Assembly (NCBI GenBank): GCA_905221605.1
Contig: CAJNDS010002070.1
Coordinates: forward strand, 462,296 to 526,295
DNA length: 64,000 bases
Origin: Symbiodinium natans
Taxonomy: Eukaryota; Sar; Dinophyceae; Suessiales; Symbiodiniaceae
Direction of reading: 5' to 3'
Positions within the stretch are counted from its first letter, which is position 1. Each line of letters begins with the position of its first letter. The notes beneath the pieces were generated by a model. It was not told the origin of the DNA and did no database searches. It saw only the letters and a list, made by a program, of their open reading frames with translations. Shown here piece after piece: positions 54,924-64,000 of the stretch. A program made the translations under genes and the position numbers.

Positions 54924-57900
54924 GTCTGTGACAGTTTGTGTTTGTCTGCAGGTTCCTGGGATTGTAACCTTTAGGTCCGTAGCACAAAGCCCAAGCCTCC
55001 GGTCTCCTCTGTGCTGCTTGGACTTGCAGCTGGCCTACGGCTCAGGAAGTCGTCGTCCCAGAGGGATGCGCGGAAGGAAGCGTCCTCACGATTGAGGCCA
55101 GGGTTCAGGCCTTTGAGGTAATAACCTCTCGCTGACCCGTGATGAACAGATTTCGGCTGTAGCAGGTTGCTCCGCCTTGCTCCCCCGTGCCCGCCTTTGC
55201 CCCTGGAGCTTTGAGAGCTGAAGCCTCGCAGGTTTCTGTCTCCTGTTTTTCTTTGCGGCACTGTACTTGCTTTCGAGCTCCGGATGAAAAGGTCAAAGAA
55301 TCTAGGATTCAGAGTGCAAGGTTGGCAGTTGGGGTTGAGAGTGTGCGGCATGAGAGCCGTTCAGATTCAGGGAGCTTAAGCTCTCCCTGTTTTCAGGTGC
55401 CCTCAGTCAGCGAGTTGGCGTTTTCTGTGCCTTGGAGTTCACTAATCCACCAAGCCGGGGCTTTGTGACCCACATGTTAAGGGGGAAAAAGGTGATTCTC
55501 AATCGGCATCAGGCCTTCAGCCTCCCGAGAATGCAGAAGAACTCAGAACCGCCAAGACAACAAATCAAGGAGTCCGAGCGAGTGGGCCTGGAGTCCTCCG
55601 AGCCGTCACAAACGCTGCAGTCACCGACAGAGCTTGTCGAGGACAGCCTATAGCCTTGCGGGTCCACAGTTTTTTTGGATTGGGAGGGGAGGGGCAGTAG
55701 TATTTGGATGTGGGATTTTAGGCGTTTAGGATCCATGTGGGTTTTTCGTGCACCGTCAGGCCTGCAGCGAGAGCTGAAATAGATTGATGGCATCTATCTG
55801 GGGGTGGCCTGGAAGGTTTGGGTTACACAGTGTCCCTTCTTGTTTTACGGGTTTGAAGATCATAGGCAATTGGAAATGGGCAATGGCGTTTGGGGTTCGA
55901 ATCGTGCTTGTTATGGACTGCAGCCTAGCTGTGAGCAACAGGGCTTGCGAAGAAAGCAGCGGCCAACGAAATCAGAGTTCGAACCCTCTGAATATCTGGA
56001 CTCCTGCCAAGTACCGAGGTATCTGTCCTGACGGTACTGTACTAATTGCTCAAGCTGCGAAAGAGGGGTAGGCTGCAAAGCTCACTCGCATCTCCTAACC
56101 CCTCACATCTCAACGCTGCTAAATTCAAGTTATTCAAGTTCCTTCCTAGTGCAAGCTGCAGAGATCTTGGAACAAGTTATGCGGTGCAGCTTCTAGCATG
56201 GACCAGGGTTCCCTTGGTCCGGTATTGACGGGTTGCTAGGCTTTGAGCCCGTAAGGTTTTCGGCTTTGAACGTTTGAAGGTTCCTGGTTTTTGCGCGCCT
56301 GAAGCCCCTGTGACCCACTGAGCGTTTTAACTCATGGGGGCTTTTGATGGAGGTGTCGAGTCTAGATTTTGGCACAGGAAATGCAACTAGTACCCTGGAC
56401 GCGAAGAAGCCACTGCAACCTCAAGCACCCCCGAGTTTAAAAAGGAAGGTTGAACCCTTGAGCCACCTTAAGACGCCTCAAGTCGAAGCCCACATTCCCT
56501 GCAAAAGGTCGAGGTGGCGGTTCCTTCGCAGAGCAAAGTCGGCGACACATTCGCGATCGAGGTGGGACTAAAGTTTCCGGCACTCGGGATTTGGCGTTCA
56601 GTGATGTCTTTTGAGAGGCATCCTTCGATTCGACAAGGACCCTCCCTGAAGCCATGCAGCTTGCTTCATAGCCTTGTAAATCAGTCTTGCAAACAGCCAA
56701 ATCCAAGCTTCATTATCGTGGTTTCGGAGTTTGGACTGGGTGATTCTTTTGGACTGGGACGCAGGCCTAAATCTTGTATGTATGGTGTGGAATCGTGTAG
56801 TAAAAGTAGAAGGCTGTCGGGACCTTCTGTGCCCTAACGTTGCCGGGACGTAGTCGAGGATCTCAGGTCGCAGGGTCAGGATCTCAAAACAGGACACAAC
56901 CATCTTGGGACGTTTCCCCTTTATACTAGCAGCAGTCGGATTATAGTAGGGGGCACCATAATCCCAATTGAGGACTGCAACAGTGTAAAGGGGGAACATC
57001 CCAACAGACGTCACACAAGTCGGCCTCGTCTTCAGTCGGGTTGAGAGCTCAGACCGACATGACCAGAGTGGTACCCGTGACGGCCCAGGATCGCCCCGTG
57101 TCCCTGTGTCCCTTTTTTGGAATGTTGAAAGCTTCCGAAAATTCTGAAGCACCTTCGGTAGGTTCATGGCAAGCTTTACTCCGTCCAAGTTCCGGAAGAC
57201 ACCGGGCCAGGCCGTTCCCACCACTTGCAAGCGTGATGTTGCTTTGGCTTTGAGGATTTGGGGTTCGTCTTTTTTGGGGCAGGTGCGCGGTTTAGGACAA
57301 GAGCTCTACGCTTTAGGATGTGTAGCCAAGGGAGCCGCATGTCTCTCTTATTCGCTTCTGGGTGTTCGGGTGTTCAGTGATGTTGCGTGTTTGGAGTTGG
57401 GATGCGCTCTGCTTTTGGAGACGAGCCTTTGTTGGAGGCTCCGCAGTCGCAGCGTTTTTGAAACGGCTATAGCACAATTAATTAATTTCCAGACATGTCT
57501 AACCCTTCAGATCCCTTCAGGGCCCTTCGGACCTTTCCTCCGCAAGGTGAACTTTTCAAGGTCGCCGTGGCCTCTGAGAAACCAGGGCCGGCCAAAGAAG
57601 AACCGGGAGATGCACAACGGCTGCGTCAATGTTGTGAGTGTTGTGGAGGGACGATTGTGCTAATAGGGCTGAAGGAATTTGAAGGATTTCGAACGTTAGG
57701 TATGGTGAGGCTATTTTTGTTGTAAATCTGATTTGTGAAAGGAAAGTGCAAAGGGATTGGGAGCTTAGGTTGAAAAGTGGGGTTTGGAGTTGCCTTGCAT
57801 GCCTAGCATCTTTCTGTTGGCGCTTACGCGCGCGGGTTTAGACTGTTTAGAGCTCTGCTCTAAGGGAAGACGTATGCTGGGGGGATATGGGGCCATGGGG

Positions 57901-59599
57901 GGGCTCAGGCTGAGGGATGCCACGTGGCCATCCGGGGTCTTCGTAGGTGAGGGTATGGTGGTGGCTTCTCGGTTGAACCGCTTCAGGTTGCGGGAACAAC
58001 GCGAGAAAGCCCACAGCTTCTGTTCACAAGGAGAACGCTTCTGTTCACAAGGAGTGTAGTTTGGAGCTGAACCTGAAATCCTCGAAAACCCCTGGAGCAT
58101 CCCTTAAAGCCCTTTGCTCAGGTGGACATCATGGTCCCGGATGGTGTCAAGGCAGGGAGGGACTGAGAGGGACCTGAGAGGGAGTTTTGGGAGTTTGGGA
58201 GACTTTTGGTGGGACGCAACACACAAGGCTTGCTTCAGGCTTAGGGCAAGTTAAGGCGAAGAGCGAAGAGCCCAAAAACACAAACTCTGGGCTTCTGCTC
58301 CCTCCACCTTTAAGGCCCAACACGAAATGCCTTCGGAAGCACTGCAGCTGACCACGAGCTTTTGAATATGAGCTTGCAAGTGCTTGAGGTTCTGCGTAGT
58401 CCTGCCCAAGCCCACAGGTTCTGCACGCTCCACCCAAGACATCCCTCACCATCCACACCGCAGGCAGGAGACCTCCTCAACCTGGAGCTCGAAGGGCGGC
58501 AGCTCCAAGTAGCAGTGCCTTGGCCGCCCTGTCGCTCGGTCCCAGGCATCGTTTGAACTCACGCTGCGCTCCACTACCCATGGTCCAAGACGGGCAGTTC
58601 CATTGTCACTTTGACTCCGGCAATCCTCAAGTGAATGCTACTTGACACGAGACGAAGTGCACGGTAAAATAATGGAGCCCTGGATCCTTGTGTGGCCCAG
58701 GGACATACGATGACCTATGTCATGCTTAATAACAACAATTTCGATCCTGGCGGCCCCGACGCCAAAACGTCCAAAACGTGGTTGCCACTTCAGAGATACG
58801 AGGTTCCAAAAACGAAGACAGTTTCGAGGATGGCGACGACAATGCTCCCTCCCTTTCTAGTCCAAAGTAGCGTTTTTTGGGAGGAGTGTTGCGCGTGACC
58901 ATGCCGCGAACAAAAGCGCTGTGGCCCCCCCGATGGTTTCACCTCGCGCTCATTGCTGGCCTTCTTCTTGTTGTTATGTGCTATGGTTAGTAGTTAATAA
59001 TCACTACTTCTTTACTCGTCTTCCTACGATTGTTATTCTTGTTTTTTATGATCAGCATGCGTACTATCACTATTGTGATTATTGATGGCGTTATTATCAG
59101 AATTATAGTAATGATGTAGAAAGCATATAATAGTACTAACAATAGTTGAGTAATCTGGTCGGGGGAGCACCCATGAAAACACCTTCTCGCCACCTTCGGG
59201 GAAGTCGCCCCGAGCAGCACCTCTTCAAGCCATCAGCATGTGACACATTTTAAAATACCCTCAGACGCGCCTCTACACAACGCGCTGTGAACACTTTTTC
59301 AGGTCCCACATCATTGTGGCCCGGGATCCCTCCTGCGACTGAGGGCCCCTGCGCAGGGATCGCGCCACTTGGCACAGGATGTTCTTGAGAGAGTTTTCCA
59401 GCGTGGTTTACCACCCCCCGGATACCGCCTCCTGCATGGTGGGAGGAACCCACGCTCAACCGCAGAACCTGAAATCCAGGCTAGAGTGAATTAAACCCAG
59501 GTTGAAGCCAAGCTTCGGGAGCATCAGGAAATGGTCAAGCCAGGCTTGAAACGGTTACCTTCCACCCTCCCCGACCTCCCTCTTCCCTCCCCGCCCCCT

Positions 59600-59662
<63 letters not shown>

Positions 59663-62600
59663 CACCTCTTCACCCCCCCTCCCCCATCACAGAAACCGGC
59701 GCTGCATTGTTGTCTGAATTCTAGGGCTCCCGGCGTAGGATTCTCTGTTTGTTGTGCAAGGGCTGTGGTTGTTTTTCTAGGGTGTCACATATTTCAGCCG
59801 TGTTTAAGGGGTACCTGGATTATGCTTCCATGGGGTCGAGACTTTCTTTGCTGCATAAAACGCGAGTTGCAGATTTGGGTTGGGATCGGTTGTCTGTAGT
59901 GGCCAGGTGGATTGCTGAGTTAAATTTTTCAAAGCTGTTGCCCTCTTAAGGCCACACATCCTCCGTATCTTCCAGCGGTACGTCCAAAGTGGAGGCTGCG
60001 CTGCAGCATCCTTCCCTTCCGGTAGACTTACCCTGCATCCTGGGCTCACACTGAAAGGCTGCTCACCCCCAGCAACATGTTCAGCTGCAATTTTTCCGTG
60101 TGAGGAGTGTTTCAGTGTTTTGAGAGTCATCGGAAGTCGTTCTAATGCTGTGCCTTGGTAGAGCCCTCCAAGAAACTTCTTTAAGCCACTAGGCATAAGG
60201 GGCTTTGTTCTCAGATGGCTTCTGAGGCCGAGCCACTCGGAGAAGACTAGCAACAAAAAGAAACGGGAGTTGAGCAAGCACTCGCGGGTGCGCATGGCAT
60301 TCCGGCATTCCTGCCTAGGAATCGGTCACCAAAACGAGGATGTGTAAAGACAGATCGATCGGCGTCGACAATAAGGTCGAGCACTTTAGAACAGGACTGG
60401 TGCTGATCCGACATGTTGCAACCGTCAGCCGATAGAGCGTCCACAACGGGGCTTTAACGGGGCTTTGGGAGCGTGGCTTGGAATTCCAGCATTCAAACAC
60501 CGTTTCTGGCATCGGGATGAAGCGCCCGCATGGGGTTGACCATGATTGCATTTCTGGATGTTGCAAGACCCTCACTTGGGCGGCATTGTTTAAGTTGGTT
60601 TCTGTCGCCGGGTGTGGTCAGCCACACACATCCCGTTCCATGTGTGGTTTCGGAAGATCAGGGCTACGCACTGTTTCGATATTCACAGTTTCTGCTTGCG
60701 AAGATGTCGGGCGGTCTGGTGTTTTGTTTTTTGGGCCTAGGTTTGGCTCTGTCTTCTCCCTTTCTTTTTGTCCTCTGGTCCTGCGGTGCTTCGGTCCGGC
60801 GGTTCGCGTGTCCTGCGGTCCCCTGTCCTGCGGTCCCTCCCCTGGTCCAGCATCGTGCAAGCTTGCTTCAAGACCATATGAATCCGTTCCAAGCCCATCA
60901 TGCGAGCATTGTTTTGTAAATGCCCAAACGCATTTGTGTTTTTTAAGCTGCGCAAGCTTGCTTCAAGACCATATGAATCCCGTCCAAGCAAATCATGCAA
61001 GCATTGTGTTTGCACATGGTCAAACCCATCATGCAAGCATTGTGCCAAACCCCCCAAACCCCCCAAACCCCCCCAAACCCCCCAAACCCCCCCAAACCCC
61101 CCCAACCCCCCCCCCCAAACCCCCCCCCCCCCCCCCCCAACCCCCCCCCCCCCCAAACCCCCCCCCCCAAACCCCCCCCCCAACCCCCCCCCCCCAAACC
61201 CCCCCCCCCCCCCCAAACCCCCCCCAAACCCCCCCCCCCCCCCCCCCCCCCCCCCAACCCCCCCCCCCCCAAACCCCCCCAAACCCAACCCCCCCCCCCC
61301 CCCCCCCCCCCCCCCCAACCCGCACCCCCAACCCCACCCCCACCCCCCTGCGACCCCCCCACCCCCAACCCCACGCCCCACACCCCCACGGCCCGCACCC
61401 CCCGACTTTTTCAAGCTGTGCAAGCTTGCTTCCCGCTGAATATCGCAGGTCAATACGGTGATTGCTAGGATTTGGCACTGTCAAGCGCATTGCGCACTGC
61501 AGGTTTGTGTCCCATTCTTGCAAGTGTGCAGGAGCTTGAAATGCAGACAGTACTGTGTAAAACCGTAAATGCTGTACTTGCTAGGATTGACGCATTTTGA
61601 TTGCCGTGGAGCTGGAAATGCTGAGAACGCTACAATGTACAATTCTAAAAACTTTAATTGCTAGGATGCGCAAGATTTTCACTGTAACTACCCAGGACAT
61701 GGCAATGCGGAGAACACTGCTATGTACAGCGTAAAAGCCCGTGAATACTGTAATTGCTAGGATTTGGAGTGCAGTCAACCAGGCGAACGTACATAAATAC
61801 GGTGATTTACAGTATTTGGCGCGGAGTTGGCAATTCTCCAGGAGCCCGAAACGCGGAAAACACTACAAATTGAGTATTTAAAGATATTTAAAGCCTATGA
61901 ACCGCCAAGGTGTCGAGCCAGACATAGAAGAACAAAAACAGGAATGCCAGACCTCGGAAGAAAAAGAAAGAAACTTCACCCCAGATGTTGCGGTTAGATG
62001 GCTTTTCCCATTTTGAGGGTTCAGACGAGTTTGAAACCAAAGCGGAGTTCCTAAAAGTCGGTGAGGGACTTTCGAGAGTCTACATCAATTCTTGTGCGTT
62101 TGTCGTTCATTACTCATATTATGGTCGCGAAATTGAGTTTTGCTGCCGCTTGGGTGATGTAGGGCCGAGGGTTCAGAGCTGATGGCCAGCATGCATCCCG
62201 TTGCACAGGGCCAAGGAACAATCCAAGCCCTCGAAGCCCTGTGTTTTTTGCGGCGCAGAGAGTGCCGTCAGACCAGACTGTTAGAGGTGGCGATCCCCAC
62301 GGGATGCAAGCCTGGGGATAGCTTCTTCGTCAACATCGGCGGCCAAGTTCCTCGTCGGAGAGCAGGGCTTAGGTGCTGGGAGGTGGCTTGAGTGAGTCTT
62401 CCTAGAGGATGGTGTCTTTACATGCACTCCAAGTTGAAGGAAGGGAATTCTTGGGTGGAAGCTGAGGCTAGCTCTTGGCGTGGGTTGAGACTAGTCTCTT
62501 TGCGTTGTTGGCCGTTGAAAATCTGGAGTTGTAGAGTCCGGGATTTACCATTAGGCAAAACTCTGCAATGTCGAAGTGTTATGATACCAACCATAATTAC

Positions 62601-62892
62601 TAGAGAAATTGTGGGACTGTGGGTCGGAGTCCGTGCTTGTTTTCTAGCAGTGTAAGTTCGTTGGACAGTGCAGGTGGCTTACAGCATATGAGTGGGCAAG
62701 CCACGTTTTGTGGAGTTTGCCTTACGCCTTACGCTTGGGAGAAATTTAAGAAGTGTCCTGAACCTTCAGCTACTGTTTTCGGGTTCGCCGAAACTTCGCC
62801 TGCGTAGGGAATGCCCACTCAATAAGGATGTCCTCGCCACGGTTCCGCCGGATGCAGAGCCTGGGGATACAGTGACCTTGCAGCTTCCAAAG
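54834..62892 (+). CDS. protein with tandem VxVPxGxxxGDxFxV repeats, partial
   Basis: At least nine short plus-strand exons encode copies or half-copies of a roughly 22-residue unit: hydrophobic-x-V-P-x-G-x-x-x-G-D/E-x-o-x-o-x-o-x-G. Most complete-unit exons are phase 0 at both ends. Joined in phase they read as continuous tandem repeats, for instance DTFAIE-VHGKLYSVQVPEDTGPG-ELFKVAVA, or FFVNIGGQ-DVLATVPPDAEPGD. The unit looks like a short beta-hairpin repeat found in many algal and protist proteins, alone or beside catalytic or chaperone domains; its biochemical role is not known to me. The array may continue beyond 63 kb, and its 5' part may be the J-domain gene. Neither terminus is fixed. 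Confidence 0.85.
55046..55117 (+). CDS. VP-repeat exon 2
   Basis: Reads EVVVPEGCAEGSVLTIEARV and then QAFE. The acceptor is GGCTCAG and the donor GT (gtaata), with phase 0 at both ends. Confidence 0.92.
55990..56068 (+). CDS. possible VP-repeat-like exon (CPDGTVLIAQ)
   Basis: A frame reads CPDGTVLIAQAAKEG after TACCGAG. It resembles a worn unit without the GD spacing. Weak. Confidence 0.3.
56508..56561 (+). CDS. VP-repeat exon 3
   Basis: Reads VEVAVPSQSKVGDTFAIE. The acceptor is CAAAAG and the donor GT (gtggga), with phase 0 at both ends. It continues directly into exon 4. Confidence 0.92.
57162..57210 (+). CDS. VP-repeat exon 4 (first half-unit)
   Basis: Reads VHGKLYSVQVPEDTGP plus one base. 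The acceptor is CGGTAG and the donor GC (gccgtt). The split codon gives glycine with exon 5. Confidence 0.9.
57547..57590 (+). CDS. VP-repeat exon 5 (second half-unit)
   Basis: Reads ELFKVAVASEKPGP after CCGCAAG, completing VPEDTGPGELFKVAV. The 3' end (GC, gccaaa) is tentative. Confidence 0.8.
58122..58151 (+). CDS. VP-repeat microexon 6 (VDIMVPDGVK)
   Basis: A 30-nt exon after TGCTCAG ending at a GC donor (gcaggg). Reading on would hit a stop four codons later, whereas splicing to 58464 continues the repeat as AGDLL. Confidence 0.92.
58464..58522 (+). CDS. VP-repeat exon 7 (AGDLLNLELEGRQLQVAVP)
   Basis: Completes the unit begun in exon 6 and starts the next one (LQVAVP). The acceptor is ACCGCAG. 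The end at a GC donor (gccgcc) is tentative. Confidence 0.9.
59601..59661. repeat. 61-nt poly-C homopolymer
   Basis: The longest of many G/C homopolymers in the window. It reads as poly-proline in one strand and poly-glycine in the other. The exact length may be unreliable. Confidence 0.9.
60855..61042. repeat. direct repeats, about 97-bp period, GCAAGCTTGCTTCAAGACCA
   Basis: Two long copies start at about 60857 and 60954 and share GCAAGCTTGCTTCAAGACCA plus ATATGAATCC and the end ATCATGCRAGCATTG. A third copy keeps only the last part (about 61026-61042). A GTGCAAGCTTGCTTC fragment reappears at about 61420, on the far side of the C-rich block, so the block may have expanded inside the repeat. 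Confidence 0.88.
61043..61400. repeat. C-rich CCCCCCAAA tract
   Basis: About 350 bp made almost only of C-runs broken by AA or AAA. The minus strand is TTTGGGGGG-like and could form G-quadruplexes. Proline- or glycine-rich frames of up to 300 codons across it are artefacts of composition. Confidence 0.95.
61448..61825. repeat. diverged tandem repeat, about 85-115 bp, with core TTGCTAGGAT
   Basis: Core words occur at about 61462, 61579, 61661 and 61755, with a weaker fifth copy near 61805. Shared neighbours are GAAATGC, GAGAACRCT, AATGTACA and GTAAA/GTAAT. An old, decayed satellite. Confidence 0.8.
62287..62346 (+). CDS. VP-repeat exon 8 (VAIPTGCKPGDSFFVNIGGQ)
   Basis: A 60-nt complete unit, phase 0 at both ends. 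The acceptor is TTAGAG and the donor GT (gttcct). It joins exon 9 without gap. An earlier start adding LLE is possible. Confidence 0.9.
62827..62892 (+). CDS. VP-repeat exon 9 (DVLATVPPDAEPGDTVTLQL)
   Basis: 66 nt ending PK before the GT donor gtgcga. The acceptor is AATAAG, with phase 0 at both ends. This is the last confident unit in the window. Confidence 0.92.
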
Positions 62893-63691
62893 GTGCGAGC
62901 CCACACCCCGAACCGTGAAAACGCTGCATTCATCTGCATCCTAATCTCAAGGCCAGTTCGCAACACAAGTCCTGGGCTAAAGCAGAGACAATGCAGTCGT
63001 CATCTTGAATTCAAGACCCGTGAGACTTGCAGGTAAACACCAGCTTTTGGTTGGTGCCGAATCGGCCAGTGCTCCCGAATCTGGACTGAGTTGACATAGG
63101 CATTAATCCATCTCCATCATCTCTAGGGAGCCCTTTGCGAAAGTTAAGGCCTGAATCCCAAAGCCATCCAAGGCCGCGAACGACATAAACGACAAAAGCG
63201 GCACAAACGACATAACATCATCAACGAAAGCACATGAAACACCCACGTCTGTCACGGTAGGCCGAGCGGCCGGATGGAGCAGAGCCGGCGTCACCCCTGG
63301 TGGACAAGCTCCAAGAGGCCGATTCCTCTTTCGGATGCTGAGTGGGATGCAGGCTTTGGAGTATGCTTCTGCACTGAACATGGGCTCGGAACATCTCTCG
63401 TTTTTTACGGGATTTTGCATTGGAAGCTGATAGGCTTTGTGGGGCGTTTTGTAGGTTTAGTGCTTCACGGGGTTCCTGAGCCTGTGCCGTAAATCCGAAA
63501 ACCCTTTCTCCCCTCTCGGTAAAGAGTCTTTTGAGGTTCTGGGATTAGGTTAGCTGCGGGAGGAGTTAGCGAGTGAGAGCAAGTGTACCTGCACTCTGAG
63601 AACAATCGGATCGAAGCGAGGCTAGGGCAGCCCAGGACAAAAGTTAGGCTTGCGCGTGGAATAAAAGCCGCGCCGGGGTTCAGGTGCGAAG

Positions 63692-63795
63692 GGCCAGAGC
63701 ATCCATGCCCGCACGATGATTACGTCCATGTTACCAGTGCGTGGGAATGGCCAGGGCATCCATGCCCGCGCGATGAGTACGTCCATGTTGCAAGT
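63692..63795 (+). repeat. 57-bp tandem duplication, in frame
   Basis: Copies start at 63692 and 63749 (GGCCAGAGCATCCATGCCCG versus GGCCAGGGCATCCATGCCCG). Since 57 is a multiple of three, one plus-strand frame stays open and repeats HPCPxDxYVHV. Whether it is translated is unknown. Confidence 0.9.
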
Positions 63796-63965
63796 TTGCT
63801 TCCTGGATGCGACCGCTGGGGTTGGTCAAAAGACACGTTTCGCTGCGCCTGCCACGATTTCCTGCATTCCCTTGACCCCGTTCTCTAACACGATTTGTTT
63901 TGGGGGTGTTTTTTTCAGTGCTGCACGCCAAAGTTTCGAGTTAAGGTTTGGACTTGGGGGGTTAC

Positions 63966-63980
63966 GTTTAGGGTTTAGGG
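63966..63980. repeat. telomere-like TTTAGGG motif
   Basis: Two adjacent TTTAGGG units, as at 31996-32024. They are too short to be a telomere. They match the telomere repeat type of plants, dinoflagellates and several other algae. Confidence 0.8.
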
Positions 63981-64000
63981 TTTGGAGTTGGGGCTTAAGG

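Larger units (their letters stand above)
58523..62286. other. long intron or spacer rich in low-complexity DNA
   Basis: Between two VP-repeat exons I see no further clear unit. The stretch holds the 61-nt poly-C, the 97-bp direct repeats, the C/A-rich tract and the diverged GCTAGGAT array. A frame at 61985-62181 reads moderately protein-like (with GFSHFEGSDEFETKAEFLKV), but no family is recognised. Confidence 0.5.
62893..64000. other. right end: no confident gene
   Basis: A frame at about 63286-63340 (AGVTPGGQAPRGRFLF) could be a worn VP-type unit. An open frame with a 19-codon in-frame repeat lies at 63583-63888. A telomere-like TTTAGGG pair is near 63967. Confidence 0.5.

Noticed and set aside
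60478-61523. Plus- and minus-strand open frames of up to 327 codons rich in proline or glycine
   Set aside because: They run through the C-rich CCCCCCAAA tract and exist only because C or G homopolymers contain no stop codons.
1-64000. tRNA, rRNA, a dinoflagellate spliced-leader sequence and CRISPR arrays
   Set aside because: I looked for B-box-like GTTCRANNC with a matching acceptor stem, for the spliced-leader core and for regular spacer arrays, and found none convincing by eye. A covariance-model search would be decisive.

Overview
This window looks like nuclear DNA of a unicellular alga, most likely a dinoflagellate. The case rests on four things. (1) The recognisable protein sequence is broken into many very small plus-strand exons (19 to about 100 nt), separated by introns of about 100 to 2000 nt. 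(2) When those exons are joined so that known protein families read through without gaps, many introns start with GC, one starts with GA, and the rest with GT. (3) Acceptors are nearly all AG followed by G. (4) TTTAGGG-type telomere-like repeats and many G/C homopolymers are scattered through non-coding DNA. The dinoflagellate call is an inference. Every gene with recognisable homology reads on the plus strand, and I found no convincing gene on the minus strand.

Region 1 (1 to 20.2 kb) is mostly anonymous intron-like or intergenic sequence with microsatellites. A few short, phase-compatible, highly charged exon candidates (8.6, 10.1, 11.9, 13.4, 14.3 and 16.6 kb) could form a coiled-coil N-terminal part of the next gene. 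A 402-bp MITE-like element with inverted ends and TA target duplications lies at 18.50 to 18.90 kb.

Region 2 (20.28 to 37.73 kb) is a SNF2-family DNA-dependent ATPase gene. About 29 microexons rebuild nearly the whole helicase core in order: Q-motif region, ADDMGLGKT Walker A, IVAPLSV, YHGPNR, LTTY, DEAQ, TGTPVEN, RPFVLRR, ICNHPQAL, FSQY, RQ..RF, GTGGVGLNL, CWNPA..QATDRAHRIGQ and the closing EERLA helix. Its introns hold a CTG-repeat array, a degenerate satellite and several minisatellites.

Region 3 (37.7 to 45.3 kb) ends with a J-domain (DnaJ-type) split over three microexons. RKEDVKAA joins AYKRRALETHPDK, which joins GGDVEEFRAVRKAYEQLL.

Region 4 (about 49 to 63 kb) holds basic, acidic-serine and proline-rich exon candidates, followed by an array of short exons. 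Each of these encodes all or part of one copy of a VxVPxGxxxGDxFxVxxxG beta-type repeat. The J-domain and this repeat array may belong to one gene or to two; no stop codon, poly-A site or start could be fixed between them. The right end holds C-rich low-complexity DNA, a diverged 85 to 115 bp tandem repeat and a telomere-like motif.
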